64,000 bases of DNA from an uncultured Pseudomonadales bacterium (GCA_943789485.1 CALSUH010000006.1:33464-97463), one strand, 5' to 3'. Shown: positions 28,335 through 36,866, counted from the stretch's first letter. Notes: a model not told the origin generated them from the letters alone. Translations and numbers: made by a program.

Positions 28335-28880
28335 TTATTGTTTATTGCTATGCGTACGAATAAAACTGCTCTGCAAATCAATAACATCTTTATTGTTAAT
28401 AATCTGCCGTGCTATATCTTTAGTGTTATATGCGCAAACTGCCCGATTGTCTCGTATCTCACTGCTGATACGCTGCACCAAGTATTCGCTGCCCCTTTCC
28501 GCGTCAGACTTATTCAGTGCATGCCAAGTATTCACAATTCGCTCTGTTATTGCTCTTTCTGTGTGATGCCCAAATCGTTTTACGAGAATATGAGCATGGA
28601 GTTTTTGTTTTTCTTCTATCGCTACAATTCGCTCTATCCTGCAAGCTTTCTTGTACCTCTCGCGCTTCTTATACGTATATTCGCTGCATTCCAATTGATA
28701 GAACAGTTTGCTAAGCATCTTGCTGAATTCCTCAAACGACAAACTGTCAGATTGAGAATTAAGTACATACACATAATCAGCATCAAATTGCGCGCAGTAC
28801 TTCGCATATGCGGTCTGCGTATCATTGGCTAGGGTAAATAGGCTAGTCATAGCTCTATTTATCCCTGTCGCTAAATTCAT
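28335..28880 (-). CDS. small HUH-type Rep-like endonuclease (putative)
   Basis: A 181-residue protein with the motif order of rolling-circle initiators: motif 1 candidate DYVYVLNSQ (residues 35-43), motif 2 LHAHILV (His 95-x-His 97, metal binding) and motif 3 AYNTKDIA (Tyr 151-x-x-Lys 154, nicking Tyr). Length and spacing fit minimal Rep proteins of small plasmids and filamentous phages. It would nick an origin on the excised circle. No origin was identified, though the 180-bp gap upstream (28881-29063) is AT-rich and a natural place for one. Overall similarity to any named Rep is not obvious, so the call rests on motifs. Confidence 0.6.
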   Translation of the reverse strand: MNLATGINRAMTSLFTLANDTQTAYAKYCAQFDADYVYVLNSQSDSLSFEEFSKMLSKLFYQLECSEYTYKKRERYKKACRIERIVAIEEKQKLHAHILVKRFGHHTERAITERIVNTWHALNKSDAERGSEYLVQRISSEIRDNRAVCAYNTKDIARQIINNKDVIDLQSSFIRTHSNKQ

Positions 28881-29075
28881 ACAGCGAAAGCGGTTAAAAC
28901 GAGCTTAATCACACCCTACTGCTAAACCAGAAGATGTGCTTTCTAGTAATTTCACACATTTCTCTCAAAATCTACGCGACATCAGCAACTTATATTCACT
29001 ACCTTCTTCGATCGTTTTTCACAATGTTTGGATATATCGTCGAACACTAGATAAACACACATTTTGGTGATTTTG

Positions 29076-29261
29076 ATGGTAGATAAGTGGGCATTAAGCG
29101 AGAAACAGCTTCAAAAGCTGCTTCTAGTAAAAACCGTCCTAATAGGCGTACCAAAAACGCACACAGATGAGGAAATAGAGCATGAAGCAAGCGAAAGTAC
29201 TGAATCAGAACGAATTGAAGCGGCTATTACGCGTCACAAGCACGACAAAGCACGCTCATAG
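29076..29261 (+). CDS. possible small protein overlapping the recombinase
   Basis: Sixty-one codons from ATG 29076 (MVDKWALSEKQLQKLLLVKT), acidic toward the end (ESTESERIEA), overlapping the first 80 bases of the recombinase gene in another frame. No recognised family and a weak ribosome site. Could be a leader peptide coupling translation to the recombinase, or chance. Confidence 0.35.
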   Translation: MVDKWALSEKQLQKLLLVKTVLIGVPKTHTDEEIEHEASESTESERIEAAITRHKHDKARS

Positions 29262-29778
29262 AAATAGGATCGTTGTGCTGCTGAGTTACTTGGCAGGGCT
29301 TAGAGCGTGCGAGATAGCTTCGCTGCGTGTGTCTGACGTTATGTCGTTTCAAAACGACATATGGGAGGCTAAATCAGAGGTAGTATTGCGTAGCTGGCAA
29401 ACCAAAGGCTCTAAAGCACAGACTGTAATTTTGAATAGCCAACTTCGTGCAGAGCTTGAACAGTATGTACGTCAATACTGCCCGCCCAATACAAAGAATG
29501 AGGATATTTTACTTCAATCCCAAAAGGGCAGCGGATTTAGCAGTCAAACCATTCAAAATTTGTTTCGTACTCTCTACGAGGCAGCGGGCTTACAGAACGC
29601 AAGCAGCCACAGTGGTAGACGTACGTTTATAACTGGCCTATCAGAAAAAGGTGTCAGCGTACGTGTAATACAAGAGCTAGCACGACATAGCAGTATGAAT
29701 ACCACACAACGCTATATTGATGTGAGCGTAGATAAGCTGAGAATCGCTGCTGAGGTTATTGTCACATCTAGAATTTAA
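29182..29778 (+). CDS. small single-domain tyrosine recombinase
   Basis: A 198-residue protein that is almost only the catalytic domain, shorter than XerC/D (about 300) and close to FimB/FimE size. Catalytic residues are Arg in LAGLRACEIASL (about 41), Lys in WQTKGSKAQT (about 76), His-x-x-Arg in SHSGRRTFITGL (about 144-147), His in LARHSSMNTT (about 169) and nucleophile Tyr in TQRYIDV (about 178). The beta-hairpin region is lengthened by MSFQNDI, encoded exactly by a 20-bp perfect palindrome (29341-29360) that recurs 620 bp downstream. It may act on that palindrome or resolve element multimers; both are inference. Confidence 0.88.
   Translation: MKQAKVLNQNELKRLLRVTSTTKHAHRNRIVVLLSYLAGLRACEIASLRVSDVMSFQNDIWEAKSEVVLRSWQTKGSKAQTVILNSQLRAELEQYVRQYCPPNTKNEDILLQSQKGSGFSSQTIQNLFRTLYEAAGLQNASSHSGRRTFITGLSEKGVSVRVIQELARHSSMNTTQRYIDVSVDKLRIAAEVIVTSRI
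29341..29360. repeat. 20-bp palindrome, copy within the recombinase gene
   Basis: ATGTCGTTTCAAAACGACAT, perfect 9-bp arms around CA. Identical to 29978-29997. Encodes MSFQNDI in frame. Confidence 0.9.
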
Positions 29779-29822
29779 TTTGAGACAGATTCGCTTGTAT
29801 AAAATAGCAACTGAGCGCGGTA

Positions 29823-29978
29823 ATGATGCTTAGCTCAAATCGATGGAAAAATACGATGACAGGAAAGAAATGGGAAGTGTACAACCAGCAAGGAATTTGC
29901 ATAATTTCATTTGACAGTAAGCAGATGGCAGATGCGTATGCAAAGAACATCAACGGCACAGTACATATGGCTCACTGA
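29823..29978 (+). CDS. small protein of about 51 residues (or 40 from the inner ATG)
   Basis: Short reading frame downstream of the recombinase: MMLSSNRWKNTMTGKKWEVY, then QQGICIISFDSKQMADAYAK and a TGA at 29976-29978. The inner ATG at 29856 has a better ribosome site (GGAAAA, 5 bp away) and gives a compact 40-residue protein with a beta-alpha pattern. Its stop overlaps the first base of the second palindrome copy. Family unknown. Confidence 0.5.
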   Translation: MMLSSNRWKNTMTGKKWEVYNQQGICIISFDSKQMADAYAKNINGTVHMAH

Positions 29979-29997
29979 TGTCGTTTCAAAACGACAT
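29978..29997. repeat. 20-bp palindrome, intergenic copy
   Basis: ATGTCGTTTCAAAACGACAT, identical to 29341-29360. A decayed relative, TTGTCCGTTCAAACAGACAT, follows at 30041-30060 (15 of 20 bases match). These are the last element-like features before the GDT1 gene. Confidence 0.9.
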
Positions 29998-30243
29998 TCT
30001 TGTTAACTATAGTTCTTGGCACATAGCTACCTTTCGCACTTTGTCCGTTCAAACAGACATTTCCGGTAATAGGTATTATCGGAAACTGGATACCCTTATG
30101 ACGATGGTTCGCTATACTAGAGCGTCCCCGCGCTCGACCTAAAGGCCCGCTCGCGGATATGATCTTTTTTCAACTCCCTGAAACCCAACTCTGTTTAGTA
30201 GATAATTGCTAGCAAATTAATTCAATCGAAAGAGTGATAAAAA

Positions 30244-30516
30244 ATGGATCTGAAGCTATTGCTTACTGTATTCAGTGTGGTATTTGTTGCCGAATTAGGC
30301 GATAAGACTCAGCTGGCAACCCTGCTTTTTGCTGCGGACAAAGACGTGAATCGGTTTCTTGTGTTTATGGGGGCTTCACTGGCGTTGATACTCGCCTCTG
30401 CTATCGGCGTGTTAGCAGGAGGTCTGGTTGCCCAATACGTAAGCGAAAAAGTTCTTCATAGCATCGCCGGTATAGGATTTGTAACCATTGGTGTGTGGAC
30501 GCTATATCAAGCCTGA
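30244..30516 (+). CDS. half-size GDT1/TMEM165 family cation exporter
   Basis: A 90-residue protein with three helices and one copy of the family motif: VFVAELGDKTQLATLLFAA (E-x-G-D-K-T). GDT1 proteins export Mn2+ or Ca2+ in exchange for protons. Most have two such domains, while single-domain bacterial forms work as dimers. It has a good ribosome site (GAAAGAGTG, 8 bp upstream). It lies at the right edge of the AT-rich element DNA; 30061-30243 contains no gene. Confidence 0.85.
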   Translation: MDLKLLLTVFSVVFVAELGDKTQLATLLFAADKDVNRFLVFMGASLALILASAIGVLAGGLVAQYVSEKVLHSIAGIGFVTIGVWTLYQA

Positions 30517-30597
30517 ATGGCAGCTTAATGTCGAAGGACCAGATTCCTTACTAAGTTTCATTGGAGCCATTGAAACTAAAATCAGCTCGTTGTTGAT

Positions 30598-31104
30598 CTA
30601 GTACTTAAGCGGTTTGCTAAACCACTTAGACAACAACTCGATTGACATAAGGCCAGAGTGAGATTGCTTATTGTGTTGAAAATCGAAGAAATAGCTGCGG
30701 GGCAACTCACCATACCAGCCTGGATCAATAGAGAAACGCAATCGCTCGGTAAAGCTATCAGCGAACATGTAGCTTTCCCTTTCATCTAGACCAGAGTCTT
30801 CCAGGAACTCAAGCGCTAATTCCCTATCCTCAATAGAGTCTGTAGAGATCAAAACAAATGGAAGATCAGGGTTTTTCTCCAATAAATCCCCCATCAAGTC
30901 CAGCTCTACCAGGCAGGGAGGACAATCGACGGACCATAATCCCAGAAGAAATTCAGAATTTTGGTACTGCTGCTTAATTTCGGCGAAAGTTACGGTAGTG
31001 AACGGTTTAAAGTTATCACCATGGCTAGCAGAAGCTAGGCCCATCAATGCTAGTAGAGCGAATCCGCGCAGGAATATTACTGATTTCACTCTTAGACTAG
31101 TCAC
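30598..31104 (-). CDS. periplasmic thioredoxin-fold protein (TlpA-like, CPPC)
   Basis: A 168-residue protein from GTG 31104, chosen because longer starts lie inside the BNR gene. This start gives a signal peptide (FLRGFALLALMGLASASHGD) and an 8-bp overlap with the upstream stop. The fold motif is LLGLWSVDCPPCLVELDLM, active site C61-P-P-C64, followed by LPFVLISTDS. A cis-Pro is in ELPRSYFFD. It would act in thiol exchange or metallation, for example keeping the Cys-rich BNR partner reduced or loading metal. Third gene of the TonB receptor operon. Confidence 0.82.
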   Translation of the reverse strand: MTSLRVKSVIFLRGFALLALMGLASASHGDNFKPFTTVTFAEIKQQYQNSEFLLGLWSVDCPPCLVELDLMGDLLEKNPDLPFVLISTDSIEDRELALEFLEDSGLDERESYMFADSFTERLRFSIDPGWYGELPRSYFFDFQHNKQSHSGLMSIELLSKWFSKPLKY

Positions 31105-32338
31105 TGAAGTTAACTCCACCGGCGGAAGTAAAATTCTGAAATACATAGCCATGTTCATCAGACTTCCAGCTCAAATATAATCCATCCTGATGACTGATAA
31201 TAAGGGGATGATCTGAGCCCTCGCTTGTCGTCATCAGAGTTTCCGGATCGGACCAGGTCTGACCATCATCCTTTGAGTAAATAAGTTGAAGCAGGGATTG
31301 CTGACCATCGAAGCCTTTCCAAACCAAATAGAGAGTGTCTTCATACTCTCCCAAAAAAGGATGACCTGCTCCTGGACTTCCATCGACCCGGTACACGTTT
31401 TCAGGTTTGGCCGACTCAAATGAGAAACGCCCGTAGTAAATACCCTGATGAAGATCACCATTGGTGAACCAGCTCATGTGATAGTTTCCAGTTTGTTCAG
31501 ACTGCACCATGGTTGGCCCATGATGTGGGCAGGCGTTTATCTGCCATTCATCATAACTTGCGCGATGGGTTTCCAAAGTCTGACCATCGGGAGTCAACAC
31601 TGCAATTGCATGGTCTCGGGTCATCTCGCCAAATATCTGCCGCCATAGGATGGCAATATTCTCCGGCCCTCGAGGTGCAATGGCTATTCGGCAGCACTCG
31701 CAGCTATGGTTAGCAACCCGATAATTTTGAGAGAAGGATTTACCCTGATCTTCTGAAACTGCATAGTAAACCGCTGCTCCCACATATTCCTCTTCTTCAG
31801 CTATGTGCGCTTCCAGGTCACGTTTGTCGATCCAGGTAATGTATAGCTGCCCAGCTTCTGTAAGAAATAGGCTTTCAAATCGATGTCCGGTAAACAATTC
31901 ATCATCATTAACAGTGCGCGGCTCCTCAAAGTGCCGCCCTCCATCTGTGGAACGACTAAAACGAATTTCTCCTGTAAACCTTGGTGAAGTCTTCAGTGTC
32001 CAGGACACATAGAGCGTCCCATCACGGTCTACAATGATTTTAGGTCGGTTCTCACCGTTGTGTTCCGCATCTTCAGGGACTGGATTGACCGCCACCGCCG
32101 CAGAATAATTCCTGCCTTCGTCATTGGAATAACTTACGTAGACATGCTCATTCTGAACAAAAGCAACCCAGAGTCGACCATCGTTGTCGAACGTAGCGCT
32201 GGGCGTTCCGCCACAATGAACTGATACAGAGGAAGCACAGTCCGCTGCCTGGGACGATGCACTTACACTAATTCCCAGCAGCAAGCACGTCAGCAATGCA
32301 CCCGCTAAAACATTATTCCGCTCTGCCATAGTTTTCAT
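31097..32338 (-). CDS. secreted BNR/sialidase-fold protein with CxCC and CPHH motifs
   Basis: A 413-residue exported propeller (signal: LAGALLTCLLLGISVSASSQ). Asp-box repeats are clear: SNDEGRNY, STDGGRHF, SEDQGKSF and SKDDGQTW. The catalytic Arg triad and Tyr of true sialidases are not evident, so sialidase activity is not claimed. Unusual are HSCECCRIAIAP (about residues 211-222) and NACPHHGPTM (about 266), which together could form a soft-metal or haem site. Lies 20 bp after the TonB receptor gene and is overlapped by the CPPC thioredoxin gene. This set suggests uptake or handling of a metal such as copper (inference). Confidence 0.78.
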   Translation of the reverse strand: MKTMAERNNVLAGALLTCLLLGISVSASSQAADCASSVSVHCGGTPSATFDNDGRLWVAFVQNEHVYVSYSNDEGRNYSAAVAVNPVPEDAEHNGENRPKIIVDRDGTLYVSWTLKTSPRFTGEIRFSRSTDGGRHFEEPRTVNDDELFTGHRFESLFLTEAGQLYITWIDKRDLEAHIAEEEEYVGAAVYYAVSEDQGKSFSQNYRVANHSCECCRIAIAPRGPENIAILWRQIFGEMTRDHAIAVLTPDGQTLETHRASYDEWQINACPHHGPTMVQSEQTGNYHMSWFTNGDLHQGIYYGRFSFESAKPENVYRVDGSPGAGHPFLGEYEDTLYLVWKGFDGQQSLLQLIYSKDDGQTWSDPETLMTTSEGSDHPLIISHQDGLYLSWKSDEHGYVFQNFTSAGGVNFSD

Positions 32339-32358
32339 TGTTCTCTCACACTTTTGTT

Positions 32359-34635
32359 TTATAGATCGTATGAAATATTAAAATAAAAGGTCCTACCCGG
32401 CCAAGGGTGGGCAACAAAGGCCACTTCATCGGTGATATTATCGATTCCGAAACCCAGTGCCAAGCCGTTATCCAAACGATAACTGGATTTCAGCCCCACT
32501 CTCTCATAGCCGTCCTGAGCACCGTAGACATTGTCTTCCCTATCTGAATTGTCAGTGCGCCCATAGCTGTCCGATGCATATTGAAAATTTAATCCTACAT
32601 TCCAGTCGTTGCTGATATTGTATGTTGCCAGCAGGTTTCCGCGCCATTCAGGCATTCGAGGATATACATTTCCTTCTATGCTGGGATTGGGCGCATTCTT
32701 TACAATTTCTGAATCGGTGTAGACTACATTGAAACGCACATCTAGATTATCAATAAACAGATCATTGGAATTGGTAACAAATTCAATCCCGTTGGTTTGG
32801 ATTTCATCAACTGGAAGGAAAGTGCGCAATGAAGTGCCGCCATCAATAATGCCTGTTTGGGACTCGATGACATTATCAATTGTTTCCGAGAATAAATTAA
32901 CGCGCACATATCCAGCCGCCAGTTCTCTTTCGACCATCAGATTATGATGAAGACCATCTTCAGGCTTTAGACCAGGGTTGGAAATACTAACAGTATTAAA
33001 CGCTTCATACTGACTGAACAATTCTTCAACAATGGGGAATCGGTACGCTTTAGCAAGCGAGTAGCGAACTGACCAGTTGCTGTTCGGCAGATAACCCAGA
33101 GAGAACTTTGGAGATACTTTGTCTTCACCTCGGGTCGGAACCTGTGTTAACTCGAATTCGGTAGTAGTCGCATCATCACTATCGAAGTAGCCATTGCTAC
33201 TTTCGAAATCTTCCCAGCGCAGGCCGAAAGCTGCGTCCCATTGATCGTTAATCTGATAGTTCAACTGGGCAAATGCAGCCAGGATTTCAGTTTCGCCACC
33301 GCTGCGTGACCTAAATGCCGTTTTCTCGCCGGCAGCATAATTGTCAGAGTTATATATGTCGAGATTTAGCTCATAGGATTCATGGCGTATGCCAGTGACC
33401 AGGCCCAAACCTCGCACGCCTAGATCATCAAAGTTTAATTTAAGCTCTGCCGTATCCCAACCGGTATCTCCGAAGTCCTGAACTTGTCCTGCCAAAGTAT
33501 AATTAGGATCGTCAAGATGAGTAGAGGAACTGCGATTATTGTCATTAAGAACTTCAAACCTGCTGATATTCGCCTCAAGTTCAACTGTGTCTGTTAACTG
33601 CCCTCGCAATCGTACGCCTACGTTCAAACTGTCGCGATCCAGATTGCTAGTAGCAAACCGGCTCGCAGGGACAAAATATTGCCTTCCGTTGTCGACTACA
33701 TGCCCGCTATAAACCGAATTACCATTTGAATCTTGCAAGTAGGAATTTGAAGAGTCTGAAACTGAGACCCGGTCTTCGTAAGCTACGTTTAGCAGTGTGC
33801 TCCAGTTTCCAAAATCATGACCGAGTTTGAATTTATAGTTATTTGTTTCAGTATCTACGATACCGGTATCCATAAACCAGTTCGCCGATCGGCCACGGTC
33901 ATCGTTATCAACAATTGTGCCAGTGACATCCATCGCTGTATCGCTAGAGCTTCGACTCCCGGCACGGAAAGTCTGGGGCTGTGATTCATTTTCCAATCGA
34001 TTGAAAGATAGATAAACACTAGTGTCGCCAAACTTGTTTCCATATGACACGAATGTTTTGTGTCCATCCACTGTATCGTCGAACCCGTAGGCATCAAAAT
34101 TTTGTGAGAAGTAGGAGCTATCAATATGGAATTCTTCCTGCTGCGGAATGGCTGTCTCGATATTTACGACTCCACCCATAGCATTGCCGCTATACTCAGC
34201 AGAAAAAGGTCCGTACAGGGTTTCTACCTGAGCAATCTCACTTGCGGATACCATTGTCCAGCGAGGAGCGCCATTCCAACGTGACTGCAATAAATAGTGC
34301 AGCGGCACCCCGTCGGCGAAAACCATTGAGCGAGATGTCTGAAACATATTTGAACCACGCATTCCCAACACGCCGTTAGAATCACCAATAAAGCGCCGGC
34401 GAATTACCACACTGGGCTCAAACTTCACTACGTCTTCAGTAGTTGCAACATTGATGCTGCGAAAATCTTCAGGAGTTAATAAACTGGTTGGGCTCAGATT
34501 TCCAAAGCGTTGATCACTGTCGCTGCCCCATACATGAATTTCTTCAATCTGATCTTGTGCTGTTGCCGGAAAACTTGTAACAAGCAATCCTGACAGAACT
34601 GCGCAGCTAACGCGCGAGTGGTATAGCTTTCTCAT
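32359..34635 (-). CDS. TonB-dependent outer-membrane receptor
   Basis: A 758-residue receptor. The start MRKLYHSRVSCAVLSGLL gives a signal peptide ending FPATAQ. Plug domain residues 30-165 (LLTPEDFRSINVATTEDVVK, VLGMRGSNMFQTSRSMVFAD, VETLYGPFSAEYSGNAMGGV then VNIET). The 22-strand barrel follows, ending FYFNISYDL with the terminal aromatic-x-aromatic-x-aromatic pattern. Ligand is unknown; the downstream BNR and thioredoxin genes hint at metal or metal chelate. First gene of the three-gene operon, with an FNR-like box about 140 bp upstream. Confidence 0.93.
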   Translation of the reverse strand: MRKLYHSRVSCAVLSGLLVTSFPATAQDQIEEIHVWGSDSDQRFGNLSPTSLLTPEDFRSINVATTEDVVKFEPSVVIRRRFIGDSNGVLGMRGSNMFQTSRSMVFADGVPLHYLLQSRWNGAPRWTMVSASEIAQVETLYGPFSAEYSGNAMGGVVNIETAIPQQEEFHIDSSYFSQNFDAYGFDDTVDGHKTFVSYGNKFGDTSVYLSFNRLENESQPQTFRAGSRSSSDTAMDVTGTIVDNDDRGRSANWFMDTGIVDTETNNYKFKLGHDFGNWSTLLNVAYEDRVSVSDSSNSYLQDSNGNSVYSGHVVDNGRQYFVPASRFATSNLDRDSLNVGVRLRGQLTDTVELEANISRFEVLNDNNRSSSTHLDDPNYTLAGQVQDFGDTGWDTAELKLNFDDLGVRGLGLVTGIRHESYELNLDIYNSDNYAAGEKTAFRSRSGGETEILAAFAQLNYQINDQWDAAFGLRWEDFESSNGYFDSDDATTTEFELTQVPTRGEDKVSPKFSLGYLPNSNWSVRYSLAKAYRFPIVEELFSQYEAFNTVSISNPGLKPEDGLHHNLMVERELAAGYVRVNLFSETIDNVIESQTGIIDGGTSLRTFLPVDEIQTNGIEFVTNSNDLFIDNLDVRFNVVYTDSEIVKNAPNPSIEGNVYPRMPEWRGNLLATYNISNDWNVGLNFQYASDSYGRTDNSDREDNVYGAQDGYERVGLKSSYRLDNGLALGFGIDNITDEVAFVAHPWPGRTFYFNISYDL

Positions 34636-34770
34636 TCTATTACTCCTTGATAATGCCCTTGCTTCTAATCCTGCCTGGCACAAACTTAAATAATTGCGGG
34701 GATTGTAGAGAGAATGCGGGCTTCATGAGTGCGACATAGTGACGCAGGAGTGCGCAAATCAACTCATAGA

Positions 34771-34784
34771 TTGATTTAGATCAG
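34771..34784. promoter_or_regulatory. FNR/ANR-like box
   Basis: TTGATTTAGATCAG matches TTGAT-N4-ATCAA with one mismatch, 136 bp upstream of the TonB receptor start. Single occurrence, so chance is possible. The rest of 34636-34961 holds no gene; a GC-dyad near 34850 (GCCCTGAAAAGGGC) could be a small hairpin. Confidence 0.35.
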
Positions 34785-34961
34785 GATTTTTGGGGAAGGG
34801 AAGAAGCGAGCTGTGACAATATGTCGCGACTCGCTACGAATTGCACGCCCTGAAAAGGGCTATCACAACATTGAGAACTACTTGTTAGTTTAAAGCTTTA
34901 ATCTAGATCCTGAACCTACTACAGAATCAAGCTCAAAATTATCAGATGTACTGAAGCTATA

Positions 34962-35300
34962 GATCGGGCAAATTTATTTTTTGGCAAGATTAACCAGAAT
35001 TACATAAAATTTTGGCACACTTCTTAGCACACTCTGTTTTCAATCTTTTAACTCATTGATTCGATTAAGGAATCGGTCACGCATTCTACTGAAAATCCTC
35101 GTGTCGATGGTTCGATTCCGTCCCTGGGCACCATACATAAAACAGCCTCGCGAAGCGGGGCTTTTTTATGTATGGAGTTTAGGGTTTGGATGAGAACTAT
35201 CGCGGTTCGAAAGCTGCGTCAGCAGCGCAGACGGCGGAACGCCGCCCGCAGGGGCCAAACTGCCCAAAGGCAGTTTGGATCATTCCGCCCCGAGACGCCA
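34962..35300 (+). repeat. cassette junction copy R4, most complete
   Basis: Edge GATCGGGCAAATTTATTT (34960), boxes TGGCACAC (35013) and TAGCACAC (35025), AATCGGTCACGCATTCTA, tRNA-Phe 3' half at 35089-35133 (T arm GATGG-TTCGATT-CCGTC, acceptor CCTGGGC, ACCA), terminator (35141-35167), then GC-rich GCAGACGGCGGAACGCCGCC and stem AAACTGCC-CAAA-GGCAGTTT (35257-35276). R5 matches it over the whole length. Together they define the right end (edge plus boxes) and left end (tRNA tail to hairpin) of a cassette. Confidence 0.9.
35141..35167 (+). terminator. rho-independent terminator of the tRNA-Phe fragment
   Basis: GCCTCGC-GAA-GCGGGGC stem (one G-U pair) followed by six T. It lies 8 bp after the CCA end, as expected for a tRNA transcription unit. 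Also present at R5 with a different loop. Confidence 0.9.
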
Positions 35301-35377
35301 ACTCCAATTTATCTATCTCACGACTGCACTTTTCGCAATCTTAAGTTGTTAAGTTGTAGCTGTCCCCTCTATTTCCC

Positions 35378-36541
35378 TCAACGGGTTTGCGAGCGTACAT
35401 AATCCAGATTTTGAAACTCCAGGGTAAACGAAACCGGCACCGACACTGGCAAATAACATATCGCATCATCACAGGCCTGATAATCAAGCGTGCCCGAAAG
35501 CGTAATCGCGTCCACGCCTGCCAATTCTTCTTCAATTTCTGCGGAGGCCGCCATCACCACGTCCTGCATAATGGTAAAGGGCTCCTGATAAACATCTACA
35601 TCTTCATCCAATGGCGCGAAGTGATAGATTTCTGATTCGGGGTATTCAACGCTTTCATAACGCACAAACTGAGAAGGCGCCATGTTAAAACCAATCACCC
35701 GGTAGCCATTTTTATCAGCGCCCGGTGCGTACACATGCATACCTTCGCCCGGCTCAACGTCCACCGCTAAAGAGAAACGCGTGCCGTTGGTAACAATCGT
35801 GGTGCTTGGGTAGGCAGTAAAACTTAACTGCGCTGTCTCCCCACGAACCGCTTCAATGGGCGAGAGCCCAATGCCGCTTTCCAGCATAATGGAAGAGGTG
35901 GAAGCACGCTCACGGTAAAACTCTTCAAAAAAGCGTGTAGTCACCTCGCCGTTGGCATTCAACATAAAGGTGCCAGGAAAGGGCGTGCCATTTATCATGC
36001 GCCGCAGTGCGGGTGAATCAAACACTTCTGCCGCAACGTAGCGGTAAACGTCTTCCACTACTCCCGGGTCATTGCCATTAGGGCCTAGCGCTTCCTGCAC
36101 CACAGTATTAAGAATGCCGAAATCTGTGATCACGGCGGAGTCATTATCGGAGAGCAGAGGAAAGGTGATGCCTCTACGCTGGGCAAATTCATTTAGAGTT
36201 TCTACCGAATCGTAGCTGATAGCAGCGATGCCTATGCCGGCATCGGTCAGTTCTTCAAGTTGGCCTTGCAACTCCACGAGTTGCGCTTTGCAGTATGGTC
36301 ACCAATCAGCTGAGCGATGAAACAACAACATGGCGCCGTTCGGCCCCATGATGGAATCCAGCGTATGGGTATTGCCGTTTTGATCTGGTAGCTGAAAATC
36401 TGGAACGCTATCGCCCACCTGCGGGCCAAGTGAATGCACATCCACTGCTTCACGGGTTTGCGCGCTCAGCATTGTTGAAGCGAACATAAAGAAAAAAAGA
36501 AGTGCCGCACTATAAGATTTCTTTCCGGACAGAATTTGCAT
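35378..36541 (-). CDS. selenocysteine-containing secreted redoxin (UxxC)
   Basis: A 387-residue protein if the TGA at 36299-36301 is read as Sec 81; otherwise the frame is uninterrupted from 36541 to 35378. The signal peptide is AALLFFFMFASTMLSAQ. The redoxin (AhpC/TSA) domain spans residues 41-190: GDSVPDFQLPDQNGNTHTLD, then LLFHRSADW-U-PYCKAQLVEL, where relatives have SADWCPYC, then AAISYDSVETLNEFAQRRGI and FPLLSDNDSAVITDFGI. Residues 215-385 form an immunoglobulin-like DsbD-alpha-type domain (YQACDDAICYLPVSVPV). A perfect hairpin 15 nt after the UGA supports Sec insertion. Role: periplasmic peroxide or thiol redox. Alternative: a simple nonsense mutation, made unlikely by the hairpin and the exact position. 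Confidence 0.85.
36268..36284 (-). promoter_or_regulatory. bacterial SECIS-like hairpin 1
   Basis: On the mRNA: GCAACUC-GUG-GAGUUGC, a perfect 7-bp stem with a 3-nt loop starting with G. The loop begins 22 nt after the UGA, within the 16-37 nt window usual for bacterial SECIS elements. The bases also code for the protein, so the stem is constrained twice. Confidence 0.8.
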
Positions 36542-36575
36542 AATTCATCCTCTATTGTTTTTCTTTTCAACGTTT

Positions 36576-36866
36576 CTAAAGACTTATCAGCCTTTCAAGA
36601 TAGGGTGCGATTGACAAGGTAATAACTACTCCCATCATCCAGTACAGGATTTTGAAGTTCGCATCTTGCTCTACGAATCTGGTATCGAAATAAGCTTTTT
36701 GTTCAGCAAAACGAGCTGCCAGATAGTCTTTGGTAACCAACTCTTCCAGATTCACATTAAAAGCCTCGGTTAATACTTCAGCTTGAGCTTCGGCCTGCTC
36801 AGAAGGCACGCCCACCTGCTCCAGCCGGCGCACAAACTTTAAAGTATCGAACGTAGTCACACCCAT
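36576..36866 (-). CDS. DUF1640-like coiled-coil membrane-anchored protein
   Basis: A 96-residue protein opening FDTLKFVRRLEQVGVPSEQA, then EAQAEVLTEAFN, a typical DUF1640 start. A coiled coil follows (LVTKDYLAARFAEQKAYFDT) and one C-terminal helix (FKILYWMMGVVITLSIAPYL). Proteins of this family, related to the mitochondrial MCUR1/CCDC90 group, have no agreed bacterial function. Independent of its neighbours by 35 and 100 bp gaps. Confidence 0.82.
   Translation of the reverse strand: MGVTTFDTLKFVRRLEQVGVPSEQAEAQAEVLTEAFNVNLEELVTKDYLAARFAEQKAYFDTRFVEQDANFKILYWMMGVVITLSIAPYLERLISL

Noticed and set aside
30122..30160. Rho-independent terminator or att site at the right edge of the AT-rich block
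   Set aside because: The GC-rich repeats CGCGCTCG and CGCTCGCGG are not complementary over a useful stem, and no tRNA tail is present.
31097..32338. Sialidase enzyme
   Set aside because: Asp-boxes show the propeller fold only. The catalytic Arg triad and Tyr are not evident, and Cys motifs suggest another role.
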